Source of the DNA: an uncultured Prevotella sp.
GTDB lineage: Bacteria; Bacteroidota; Bacteroidia; Bacteroidales; Bacteroidaceae
Length of the DNA stretch: 38,618 nucleotides
Direction: 5' to 3'
Assembly (NCBI GenBank): GCA_946998295.1
Contig: CAMPYS010000018.1
Coordinates: forward strand, 1 to 38,618
Positions within the stretch are counted from its first letter, which is position 1. Each line of letters starts with the position of its first letter. Of this stretch, positions 24,548-32,627 are shown piece after piece. The notes beneath the pieces were generated by a model, which saw only the letters and a list, made by a program, of their open reading frames with translations, did not search any database and was not told the origin of the DNA. Made by a program: the position numbers and the translations under genes.

Positions 24548-25611
24548 TATATTCTTGTTCTATGATAGAAATTCATATTTTCTTTGGCAATTAATTCTAT
24601 TGACACATAGTTAACAGGTTGTACAGTTTTTTTCAAGATTATGTGTCTAAACAAGGTTTCAACACATGAAAATCCTTGTTGATAAGCATGCTGAGCTATA
24701 AGAAAAGAGATAGTCCCATTTTTAAGGCAATCAACATTTTTTTGAACCATATCGTAACCCATTATCTGAATATTATTTCTTTTAGTTTTTAATAAGTATT
24801 TCCCTACAATATGTGCTCTGGAGTTTATTGATAGACCATGATGTATATCTGGATTTTTACAAAAAAAGTTTTCCATTTTTTGTTCATAGTATTTTTTATC
24901 TTCATCTAATGGTAATATAAGCTCTTTTATATTTATATGTGGGAAATGTTTAGACATATATTGTCTAAATCCTTTTTCTCTATTTTTTTGTTGTTTACTT
25001 AAAATCTCTCCTCCAATAGTTTGTTTCATCAGCATTATGCTTTTTTCTTTATTAGCCAGTAGCATTAATATTTTTGCTGCAAAAATACCACTTTGAATAG
25101 AGTCTTGTCCATAAAATGATAGTGGCTTTATTTCTGGCATATAAGAATCAACTAAAATAAAAGGTATACTTTGTTTATGAAGTTCATCCGTAAACTTTTT
25201 TGTTTCTGACAATGTAGTAGGTACTAAAATAACACCATTAGGATTACTGTTAAGACATTTAGTATATGCTTCTATGAACGATTTAGAATTTAGTCTATTA
25301 TAATATATAAATTCTAAACCTATATTAAAATCTTGTCTTAGCTTAGCTGCATTAATAGCCCCCAATTCGATTTCTCCCCAATAGGCTTCACTAGAATGTT
25401 TTGGCATAATGCAATAAAAATTGTATTTACGGTTATGAGCCAAAGCACTTGCAAATGCATTTGGTTGATAGTTAAGTTCCTTTAATGCTTTTTGAACTTT
25501 ATCTAATGCTTTTTTTGAAACATTAGGTCTATTATGAATTACTCTATCGACTGTACCCTGACTTACTCCTGCTCGTTCTGCAATATCTTTTATCCTTATT
25601 TTTTCTTGCAT
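24547..25611 (-). CDS. LacI-family transcriptional regulator
   Basis: 354 residues. The N-terminal helix-turn-helix is IRIKDIAERAGVSQGTVDRVIH (5-26), and the hinge helix region includes LKELNYQPNAFASALA. A periplasmic-binding-protein-type sensor domain (about 60-340) follows, probably of the sugar-binding type (PGVILVPTT-like segment, GYDMVQKN). Such proteins usually control carbohydrate genes, but no sugar catabolic gene is adjacent. The neighbours are a hypothetical gene (coupled, downstream) and a purine permease (upstream, same strand). A palindrome at 25625-25648 covers the -7 box, suggesting self-repression. The effector is unknown; a purine or nucleoside ligand, as in PurR, is conceivable but not shown. 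Confidence 0.9.
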   Translation of the reverse strand: MQEKIRIKDIAERAGVSQGTVDRVIHNRPNVSKKALDKVQKALKELNYQPNAFASALAHNRKYNFYCIMPKHSSEAYWGEIELGAINAAKLRQDFNIGLEFIYYNRLNSKSFIEAYTKCLNSNPNGVILVPTTLSETKKFTDELHKQSIPFILVDSYMPEIKPLSFYGQDSIQSGIFAAKILMLLANKEKSIMLMKQTIGGEILSKQQKNREKGFRQYMSKHFPHINIKELILPLDEDKKYYEQKMENFFCKNPDIHHGLSINSRAHIVGKYLLKTKRNNIQIMGYDMVQKNVDCLKNGTISFLIAQHAYQQGFSCVETLFRHIILKKTVQPVNYVSIELIAKENMNFYHRTRI

Positions 25612-25624
25612 AGAGTTATTTATA

Positions 25625-25648
25625 TACTATTTTTCTGCAAAAATAGTA
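25625..25648 (-). promoter_or_regulatory. LacI-type regulator promoter with overlapping palindrome (putative autoregulatory operator)
   Basis: The minus strand carries a -7 box TATTTTTGC (25637-25645) 26 nt before the regulator's ATG. A perfect 10-bp inverted repeat, TACTATTTTT (25625-25634) and its complement (25639-25648) around CTGC, covers this box. Its even-centred layout fits a LacI-family site. Confidence 0.5.
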
Positions 25649-25705
25649 AAAAAAATAATAAATATAACTATTTATGCAAAAAATAATATATTGATAAGCT
25701 AATGT

Positions 25706-27007
25706 TTAGGCAAGAATAAAGTTAAGTACAAATAATACTGATAATATACATAAAGTCCAGTTTAAGTCTTTCCATTGTTTAGTACATAGTTTTATAATAA
25801 CAAAACTTAATATTCCAAGACAAATACCATCAGCTATAGAGTAGCAAAGAACCATTGTTATCATTGTTATGAATGAAGGAAAAGCTTCAGTCATATCATT
25901 TAAATCTATTTTTTTTACAGAATCAATCATAAGTACCCCAACCATTATTAGAGCTCCACTGGTTGCAGCACTTGGTATAAGTAAAAAAATAGGAGATAGA
26001 AAAAGTGAAATTAAAAACATTAAACCTACAACAAAGGATGTTACACCAGAACGACCTCCTTCAGCTATTCCACTTGCACTTTCCACGTATGTTGAAACAG
26101 TAGAGCAGCCTAATGCTGCACCAACAGTAGTACCTAAAGCATCACTCATCATAGCCTCCCTCATCTTTGGAATCGAACCGTTTTTTCTCACTATTCCTGT
26201 TTTTTGTGCTAATCCCATAAGTGTTCCTATAGTATCAAAAATATTTACAATTAAGAGTGAAAAAACTACTAATATTGTTTTAAGTGAAAGTAATTCTGTA
26301 AAATCAAATTGTAAAAATATAGGAGATATTGATTTTGGTAAAGACATTGGAAGCCAGTTATCTGTTAGAGTTGTTACTCCCATAGGTATTCCTATAACTG
26401 TAGCAATTATAATGCTCCAAAACAATGATCCTTTTACATTTCTCGCCATAAGAATACCACCTAATAATGTAGATATTATACCAAGTAGGCAAGGAGCAGT
26501 GAAAGCACCAAGACCTACAAATGTGCCCTCTTTGGGTACAATAATTCCAGCATTTTTAAGACCAATAAATGCTATAAACATACCAATACCTACAGATATG
26601 GCATATCGTAAATTCTTAGGTATAGCATTGAAGATTTTTTCTCGTATATTGAAAAATGTTATTAAAATGAATACTATACCTTCTATTAACAATATAGCCA
26701 AAGAGCTTCTCCATGAATAGCCCATAGCTTGACAAAGTGTATAGGCAAAAAAGGCATTAAGTCCCATTGAAGGTGCTTGAGCAAATGGAAGCTTTGCCAT
26801 AAATGCTAAAAGTATAGTTGCTACAGCTGATGAGATAGCTGTTGCTGTAAATACCGCACCTTGATTCATACCTGTTGAAGCTAATATAGTTGGGTTTACA
26901 GCAAGTATATAACTCATTGTTAAAAAAGTTGTTATACCTGCTGTAAATTCTATACGCAAATTCATTGTTTTAGGATTAAATCCTAAATATTTCTCCAATA
27001 TTTTCAT
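25706..27007 (-). CDS. NCS2-family purine permease (AzgA / GhxP type)
   Basis: 433 residues with about 12-14 membrane segments. It belongs to the AzgA-like subgroup of nucleobase transporters, which take up adenine, guanine or hypoxanthine with protons. Diagnostic stretches are EFTAGITTFLTMSYILAVNP (20-39), PSMGLNAFFAYTLC (78-91), FDTIGTLMGLAQKTG in the middle, and the STVSTYVESASGIAEGGRSG motif in which conserved Thr/Ser/Glu line the substrate path. The N-terminal MKILEKYLGF fits the family start. It starts 18 nt after the lipoprotein-like gene at 27026, so the two are probably co-transcribed from the promoter at 27720. Exact base specificity cannot be read from sequence. Confidence 0.92.
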   Translation of the reverse strand: MKILEKYLGFNPKTMNLRIEFTAGITTFLTMSYILAVNPTILASTGMNQGAVFTATAISSAVATILLAFMAKLPFAQAPSMGLNAFFAYTLCQAMGYSWRSSLAILLIEGIVFILITFFNIREKIFNAIPKNLRYAISVGIGMFIAFIGLKNAGIIVPKEGTFVGLGAFTAPCLLGIISTLLGGILMARNVKGSLFWSIIIATVIGIPMGVTTLTDNWLPMSLPKSISPIFLQFDFTELLSLKTILVVFSLLIVNIFDTIGTLMGLAQKTGIVRKNGSIPKMREAMMSDALGTTVGAALGCSTVSTYVESASGIAEGGRSGVTSFVVGLMFLISLFLSPIFLLIPSAATSGALIMVGVLMIDSVKKIDLNDMTEAFPSFITMITMVLCYSIADGICLGILSFVIIKLCTKQWKDLNWTLCILSVLFVLNFILA

Positions 27008-27025
27008 TTAAAATAATATATATAC

Positions 27026-27685
27026 TTATAAATCGTAACTTATTTTTAATATATTCCTCCGTGATAAGTCTCCAGGATTTGAGCCAGGTTCTCCTTCTGG
27101 AACTTTACGTTTATGTAGTCTATAAAAGTCCTCCCATATTTTTAGTATTTTTCCAGTTTTATCATGGAAAGACATTGGTATTGGAGTAAATAATAAATTT
27201 CCTTTATGATCTACATAACATTTTTGAACTAATTCGCTACAATAAATTTCCTTATCATTAGGCATATAAAAAAAATCGTATGGACGTCCAATATATGATA
27301 ACGCTTTCTTTATAGAGGCATTTATGTCAATATCTGTTTTAACCCTTCCTATAACAATTTGTGGCTTTTGATTTTTATTTTTACCTTTTGAACGTTCTAT
27401 AAACTTTGATATAGGTGTTAATACAACCTTTGGAGGTATTGCTTCTAAAGCATATTCAGTATTTCCATCCTTATGATATATAGCTACATGGTCTATCTTT
27501 AGCCCATCAACACCTTGTGTAACATCAGTTATCGGATTATTTGTTTTTTTGGCAATAAAAAGAAGATCTCCTTCTTTTAGTGTTTGTAATGTAATAGGTT
27601 TATCGATTTTCTGTATATTATCACCTGAGCAATTACAGAAAAGAATAAGAGTGAATAATAAAACTAAATTTAGTGTACGTTTCAT
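27026..27685 (-). CDS. YiiX/YebB-like (C92) permuted NlpC/P60 hydrolase, likely lipoprotein
   Basis: 219 residues. The N-terminal hydrophobic stretch ends LILFCNCSGD, so Cys19 may be lipidated, though the Asn before it is unusual for a lipobox. The body matches the permuted papain-like family once called DUF830: EGDLLFIAK, then the catalytic His in IDHVAIYH (His66), and later YCSELV with Cys149 as the likely nucleophile, preceded by YIGRPYDFFY. Family members hydrolyse amide or peptidoglycan-type bonds in the cell envelope. First gene of a pair with the purine permease. Substrate unknown. Confidence 0.8.
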   Translation of the reverse strand: MKRTLNLVLLFTLILFCNCSGDNIQKIDKPITLQTLKEGDLLFIAKKTNNPITDVTQGVDGLKIDHVAIYHKDGNTEYALEAIPPKVVLTPISKFIERSKGKNKNQKPQIVIGRVKTDIDINASIKKALSYIGRPYDFFYMPNDKEIYCSELVQKCYVDHKGNLLFTPIPMSFHDKTGKILKIWEDFYRLHKRKVPEGEPGSNPGDLSRRNILKISYDL

Positions 27686-27719
27686 AAATTTGTAATTATA
27701 AAATGATTTTAAATAGGTT

Positions 27720-27728
27720 GCAAAAATA
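27720..27728 (-). promoter_or_regulatory. -7 promoter box of the C92 hydrolase / permease unit
   Basis: The minus strand reads TATTTTTGC, a match to the -7 consensus 35 nt before the ATG at 27685. Confidence 0.65.
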
Positions 27729-27816
27729 CATTATATTTTCAAAAAATAAAAATCACTAATATTAAAATTTACTTTCAAAACAATTATATGTATTATGTAA
27801 AATGGAAAATAATTTT

Positions 27817-27825
27817 TATCTTTGC
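27817..27825 (+). promoter_or_regulatory. -7 promoter box of the ABC-F / M13 peptidase unit
   Basis: TATCTTTGC, a perfect -7 consensus. Transcription should begin near 27831, leaving a leader of about 84 nt to the ATG at 27915. Confidence 0.75.
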
Positions 27826-27914
27826 AACAATATTTATATAAGTTAGATATCTAATTTTTATTGGTTGATATTGCTTATACTTTATTATTATATGTTATAA
27901 TAGAAATTAAAATA

Positions 27915-29882
27915 ATGCTGTCAATAGAAAGTTTGAAAGTGGAATTTGGTGTAAAACCACTATTTCAAGACGTTTCTTTCGTTATAAATAATCGTGATCG
28001 TATAGCTTTAGTTGGAAAGAATGGTGCAGGTAAATCTACAATGCTTAAAATAATTTGTGGACTGCAACAGCCAACTTCTGGCGTTGTATCTATACCAAAT
28101 GATACAACAATAGGCTATCTACCTCAAGTTATGAAACTAACTGATGATACAACAGTAAAAGAAGAAGCACGTAAAGCATTTTCAGATACAACGAAGATAA
28201 AGGATAAATTGTCACAGATGGAGAAAGCTATGAGTGTGAGAACTGATTATGACAGTAAAAGTTATATCGATCTTGTAAATAAATTTACACAACTTCATGA
28301 ACGTTTTATGATGCTTGGTGGCAATAATTATGAAGCAGAGATAGAACGAACATTAATAGGATTAGGTTTTAAAAGTACAGATTTTACTCGTCCTACAAGT
28401 GAATTTTCTGGTGGTTGGCGTATGCGTATAGAGTTAGCCAAGATCTTATTACGACGTCCAGATGTTTTATTGCTTGATGAACCAACTAACCATTTAGATA
28501 TAGAGTCTATTCAGTGGTTAGAACAGTTTTTAGTTCAAAGCTCTAAAGCTGTTGTTATAGTTTCTCACGACCGTGCATTTATTAATAATGTAACAAATCG
28601 TACATTAGAAATAACTTGCGGTAGAGTGGAGGACTATAAAGTGAAATATGACGAATATGTAAAGTTGCGTAAAGAACGTCATGAACAGCAATTGCGTGCA
28701 TACGAAAATCAGCAAAAAGAGATTGCAGATATTAAAGCTTTTATTGAACGATTCCGTTATCAAGCTACTAAAGCAGTACAAGTGCAGCAAAGAGTAAAAC
28801 AACTTGCTAAAATAGTACCAATTGAAGTTGATGAGCTTGATAATTCAGCTATGCGCTTAAAGTTTCCTCCATGTTTACGTAGTGGCGACTATCCTATAAT
28901 ATGTAAAGATGTTCGTAAGGAATATCCTAATAATTTAGTTTTTGAAAATGTAAATTTTACTATTAAACGAGGTGAAAAAGTAGCTTTTGTTGGTAAAAAT
29001 GGTGAAGGGAAATCAACATTAGTAAAATGTATTATGGGCGAAATACCATTTGAAGGTGAACTAAAAGTTGGTCATAACGTCGAGATTGGTTATTTTGCAC
29101 AAAATCAAACACAATTATTAGACGAAAATCTTACAATATTTGAAACGATTGACCGTGTGGCAAGAGGAGAAATTCGCTTAAAAATAAAAGATATTCTTGG
29201 AGCTTTCATGTTCGGAGGAGATATATCAGATAAAAAGGTAAAAGTTTTATCAGGTGGCGAACGTTCACGTTTATCTATGATAAAACTCCTTTTAGAACCT
29301 GTCAACTTTTTAATCCTTGACGAGCCTACTAATCATCTTGATATTGTATCTAAGGAAGTTCTAAAACAAGCGATAAAATCATTTGATGGTACAGCGATAA
29401 TAGTATCTCATGACCGTGATTTTCTTGATGGTTTAGTTAGTAAAGTATATGAATTTTCCGCAGGTCATGTGAAAGAACATTTAGGAGGAATATATGACTA
29501 TCTGCAAGCACATAATGCAAGTAACATAGATGAAACGCTTAATTCTGTAAACTCTGAAAAATCTATATCAGAACTAAAACAAGAAAAAAATACAAAACAA
29601 ATTAAAAATAGGCACTCGGCATCATCTTATTCTGAGCAAAAAGAGCAACAAAAGAAACTAAGAAGATTATATAAGGCAATTGAATTATCAGAAAAAAATA
29701 TTTCAATTATGGAGAAAGAAAAAAATAAAATAGATTCTCTACTTATGCTTCAAGAAAATAATTCTAATATGGAACTTGTTGAGAAATATACAACCTTACA
29801 GGCTGAATTAGATAAAGAAAATGAAAAGTGGATTAAACTATCAGAAGAATTAGAAACAATGGAAAGTTTACTAAAAATATAA
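27915..29882 (+). CDS. ABC-F family ATPase (Uup/YdiF-like translation factor)
   Basis: A soluble protein with two ABC ATPase domains and no membrane part. ABC-F proteins act on the ribosome, relieving stalls or protecting it from antibiotics. I place the start at the ATG at 27915 (MLSIESLKVEFG), not the in-frame TTG at 27861, because the conserved domain opens there; that gives 655 residues. Domain 1 has Walker A GKNGAGKST, signature FSGGWRMR and LLLDEPTNHLD. Domain 2 has GKNGEGKST, LSGGERSRL and LILDEPTNHLD. The linker is charged and helical (KAFIERFRYQATKA), and the C-terminus is a coiled coil rich in Lys and Glu. Followed 22 nt later by the M13 peptidase gene. The subfamily is not certain; I see no reason to call it a resistance gene. 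Confidence 0.92.
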   Translation: MLSIESLKVEFGVKPLFQDVSFVINNRDRIALVGKNGAGKSTMLKIICGLQQPTSGVVSIPNDTTIGYLPQVMKLTDDTTVKEEARKAFSDTTKIKDKLSQMEKAMSVRTDYDSKSYIDLVNKFTQLHERFMMLGGNNYEAEIERTLIGLGFKSTDFTRPTSEFSGGWRMRIELAKILLRRPDVLLLDEPTNHLDIESIQWLEQFLVQSSKAVVIVSHDRAFINNVTNRTLEITCGRVEDYKVKYDEYVKLRKERHEQQLRAYENQQKEIADIKAFIERFRYQATKAVQVQQRVKQLAKIVPIEVDELDNSAMRLKFPPCLRSGDYPIICKDVRKEYPNNLVFENVNFTIKRGEKVAFVGKNGEGKSTLVKCIMGEIPFEGELKVGHNVEIGYFAQNQTQLLDENLTIFETIDRVARGEIRLKIKDILGAFMFGGDISDKKVKVLSGGERSRLSMIKLLLEPVNFLILDEPTNHLDIVSKEVLKQAIKSFDGTAIIVSHDRDFLDGLVSKVYEFSAGHVKEHLGGIYDYLQAHNASNIDETLNSVNSEKSISELKQEKNTKQIKNRHSASSYSEQKEQQKKLRRLYKAIELSEKNISIMEKEKNKIDSLLMLQENNSNMELVEKYTTLQAELDKENEKWIKLSEELETMESLLKI

Positions 29883-29904
29883 ACCAATAAACTGTTATAA
29901 ATAA

Positions 29905-31935
29905 ATGAAAATTAAAACTATTTTACCGATGGTAATGATTGCGACAGTACCACTTAGTGGTCTTGCACAGAAACAACAAGCAGGTATTAAAGAGGGGAAC
30001 CTTGATCGTACAGTTCGTCCTGTTGATGATTTTTATCAGTTTGCAACAGGTGGTTGGCAAAAGGCAAATCCTTTGCCACCAGCATTTTCACGTTATGGCT
30101 CATTCGACCAATTAGGCGAAGCTAATAACAAACGTATTAATACTATATTGAGTGATTTACTAAAGAAAAAAACTAAAAAAGGAACAGTAGAGGCTAAGTT
30201 AAGCACTTTCTATAAGTTAGCTATGGACTCAACTCGTCGTAACAAAGAAGGTATAGAACCAGTTAGACCTCTACTTGAAACTTTTGAAAATGCAAAAACT
30301 CTTGCAGATTTAAGAGCATTACAAATTGGTTATCCTCATTATGGTCTTGCTATGGGATTATGGTTTGGAGCTGATGAGAAAAATGCTAAAATGAATATCT
30401 TAAATGTTTATCAAAGTGGACTTACTCTTGGGGAAAAGGACTACTACCTTGAAAACGATAAATCAACAAAAGAAATTCGTGATGCATTTAAACAACATAT
30501 TATAAATATGTTTAAACTCTTTGGGTTCTCTCAAAAAGATGCAGAATTTAAGAGTAATGCCATTTTACGTTATGAGACGGCTTTAGCTCTTATATCAAGA
30601 AGTAAAACTCAATTGCGTGATACAGAGGCTAATTATAACAAAATGACCCTATCACAGTTTAAGGAAAAGTATCCTAATCTACCAATAGAAGCATTTGTAA
30701 ATGCAGATGGAGTTAGTTCTGATGTAATAAGAGAACTTGTAGTTGGGCAACCTGAGTTTCTTGCTGGACTTGATAAATTAACAGAAACAGAAAATGTAGA
30801 AGAACTGCGTGCGCGCATGGAGTGGGATGCAATTATGGAAGCTGCTAACTATCTTAGTGATAATATACGTAATGAATATTTCTCTTTCTTTAGCAAAAAA
30901 ATGCGTGGAACGAAACAAGACTATCCACGTTGGAAGCGTGCTACTTCACAGGTAGAAAACCAAATGGGTGAAGCTTTAGGGAAAATTTATTGTGAGCGAT
31001 ATTTCCCTGCAAGCAGTAAACAACGTATGGAAAAACTGATTGATAACCTAAAAATAAGTTTAGCACAAAGAATAAAAGCTCAAAAATGGATGAGTGATGC
31101 AACAAAAAAAGCAGCACTTGATAAACTTTCAACTTTCTATGTTAAAGTTGGTTATCCTAACAAATGGCAAGATTTAACAAAGTTAATACTTGATCCTACT
31201 AAATCATATTATGAAAATGTAAAAGCATGTAATAAATTTTGGCATCAAGTAAAGATAGAAAAGAATGCAGGTAAACCAGTTGATAAAGACGAATGGTTTA
31301 TGTATCCACAAACAGTAAATGCCTACTATAACCCTACAACTAATGAGATTTGTTTCCCTGCTGGTATACTTCAATACCCATTTTTTGACCCTAAAGCAGA
31401 TGATGCCTTTAACTATGGTGCAATTGGTGTTGTTATAGGACATGAAATGACACACGGATTTGATGACAATGGTCGTAATTATGATAAAGATGGTAATATG
31501 AAAGACTGGTGGACTAAGGAAGATGCTGCACAATTTAAAGCACGTACAGAACCTTTTGGAAAGTTCTTCAGTAATATTAATGTCTTACCAGATTTAAAGG
31601 GTAATGGAAAGTTAACTATGGGTGAAAATCTTGCTGATCATGGTGGTCTTATGGTAGCATTTAACGCGATGAAAAATGCCATGAAAGGTAAGAAAGCTAA
31701 AATTATAGATGGTTTCACACCAGAACAACGCTTTTTCTTAGCTTATGCTAACGTGTGGGCTGCTAATATAACTGATGCTGAAATAAGAAATCGTACAAAG
31801 AGCGATCCACATGCCTTAGGAAAATGGAGAGTTAATGGAGCTTTACCACATATCAATGCTTGGTATGAAGCATTTGACGTAAAACCTAACGATAAGTTAT
31901 ATTTGCCAAAATCACAACGCTTAGATTTATGGTAA
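29905..31935 (+). CDS. pepO: Secreted M13 metallopeptidase (neprilysin / PepO family)
   Basis: 676 residues. A signal peptide (about 1-21, ending SGLA) precedes an M13 zinc endopeptidase. Visible are the M13_N region (about 38-420), the zinc motif HEMTHGFD with His513, Glu514 and His517, the third ligand Glu574 in ENLADHGG, the substrate-binding NAYYNP stretch and the C-terminal region with WAANI and NRTKSDPHA. Such enzymes cleave short peptides in the periplasm or at the surface. Oral Bacteroidales homologues act on host peptides, but that role is not shown here. Second gene of the ABC-F unit; a terminator follows. Confidence 0.94.
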   Translation: MKIKTILPMVMIATVPLSGLAQKQQAGIKEGNLDRTVRPVDDFYQFATGGWQKANPLPPAFSRYGSFDQLGEANNKRINTILSDLLKKKTKKGTVEAKLSTFYKLAMDSTRRNKEGIEPVRPLLETFENAKTLADLRALQIGYPHYGLAMGLWFGADEKNAKMNILNVYQSGLTLGEKDYYLENDKSTKEIRDAFKQHIINMFKLFGFSQKDAEFKSNAILRYETALALISRSKTQLRDTEANYNKMTLSQFKEKYPNLPIEAFVNADGVSSDVIRELVVGQPEFLAGLDKLTETENVEELRARMEWDAIMEAANYLSDNIRNEYFSFFSKKMRGTKQDYPRWKRATSQVENQMGEALGKIYCERYFPASSKQRMEKLIDNLKISLAQRIKAQKWMSDATKKAALDKLSTFYVKVGYPNKWQDLTKLILDPTKSYYENVKACNKFWHQVKIEKNAGKPVDKDEWFMYPQTVNAYYNPTTNEICFPAGILQYPFFDPKADDAFNYGAIGVVIGHEMTHGFDDNGRNYDKDGNMKDWWTKEDAAQFKARTEPFGKFFSNINVLPDLKGNGKLTMGENLADHGGLMVAFNAMKNAMKGKKAKIIDGFTPEQRFFLAYANVWAANITDAEIRNRTKSDPHALGKWRVNGALPHINAWYEAFDVKPNDKLYLPKSQRLDLW

Positions 31936-31962
31936 TTAATAAATATTAAAGTTATAATATAA

Positions 31963-31998
31963 ATGCAGGACTCTATTTAAAGAATCCTGCATTTTAGT
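31963..31998 (+). terminator. Intrinsic terminator after the M13 peptidase gene
   Basis: The arms 31963-31974 and 31981-31992 (ATGCAGGACTCT with AGAATCCTGCAT) pair over 11 of 12 positions with a 6-nt loop. TTTTAGTTTTT follows. Confidence 0.8.
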
Positions 31999-32178
31999 TT
32001 TTATTTTATTTACTTTATTATATCATATAAATAACTCAATATATAAAGTTAAATATTAATTAGAATAACTAAAAATGTATCGAAAGACTATATTTAAAAT
32101 TATTAAAGTTATATGAATGACTATAAATATTTCAAATAAAATATTACTTATAAATTTTGTCTTATTAGTTTTTATATA

Positions 32179-32187
32179 TATCTTTGC
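32179..32187 (+). promoter_or_regulatory. Promoter of the tRNA-Thr / tRNA-Gly pair
   Basis: The -7 box TATCTTTGC is at 32179-32187 with TTTG at 32156-32159, 19 nt apart. It ends 10 nt before the first tRNA base. Confidence 0.8.
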
Positions 32188-32197
32188 AATAGCTTTT

Positions 32198-32270
<73 letters not shown>

Positions 32271-32281
32271 CTATGTTAAAT

Positions 32282-32352
32282 GCGGAATTAGCACATCGGT
32301 AGTGTACGGGCTTCCCAAGCCTGGGAGGCGGGTTCGATTCCCGTATTCCGCT
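32282..32352 (+). tRNA. tRNA-Gly (anticodon CCC)
   Basis: A 71-nt cloverleaf. The acceptor arm is GCGGAAT/ATTCCGC, the D stem GCAC/GTGT includes a G-T pair, the anticodon stem CGGGC/GCCTG (one G-T) holds the loop TTCCCAA, and the T arm has GGTTCGATTCC. CCA is not encoded. It lies 11 nt after tRNA-Thr and is probably made from the same precursor. It reads GGG codons. Confidence 0.97.
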
Positions 32353-32376
32353 CTTTTTATATGATTAATAGTTTAT

Positions 32377-32420
32377 AAATAGAACTTTTTCAAAATAATC
32401 TAAGAAGTTCTATTTTTGTT
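32377..32420 (+). terminator. Terminator of the tRNA unit
   Basis: The arms AAATAGAACTT (32377-32387) and its complement (32405-32415) form an 11-bp perfect stem. The loop is AT-rich and TTTTTG runs on. Confidence 0.75.
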
Positions 32421-32514
32421 TTTATATAATACCATCATTATAATTTGGTATATCATAATAATTGATAAAAAAAAATCATAATATTTAAGTATTGTTTTTA
32501 TAAATAAAAACAAT

Positions 32515-32522
32515 TAATTTTG
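32515..32522 (+). promoter_or_regulatory. -7 promoter box of the leucine-rich-repeat gene
   Basis: TAATTTTG fits TAnnTTTG, with ATTG at 32491-32494, 20 nt upstream. The predicted start near 32529 puts the long hairpin at 32546-32592 inside the leader. Confidence 0.55.
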
Positions 32523-32545
32523 TACCCATAATTACTAAATTATAG

Positions 32546-32592
32546 TATAAATATATGTACTTGTAGATAAACTACAAGTACATATATTTATA
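32546..32592 (+). promoter_or_regulatory. 21-bp perfect hairpin in the leader of the LRR gene
   Basis: The arms 32546-32566 and 32572-32592 are exactly complementary over 21 bp around a 5-nt loop ATAAA; the core is GTACTTGTAG. No T-run follows and the ATG is 35 nt downstream, so a role in mRNA stability, RNase III processing or protein binding is likelier than termination. Confidence 0.7.
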
Positions 32593-32627
32593 TATCTTAT
32601 ATACAATTTTATAAAAAACTAAATTAT

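Noticed and set aside
25869..26720. 283-codon frame on the plus strand opposite the purine permease
   Set aside because: It is antisense to a clear, well-conserved permease gene and its translation shows no family resemblance. It is a by-product of the permease codon use.
27861..27914. N-terminal extension of the ABC-F protein from a TTG start
   Set aside because: The 18 extra residues are hydrophobic and unlike the family, and the conserved domain begins at the ATG at 27915.
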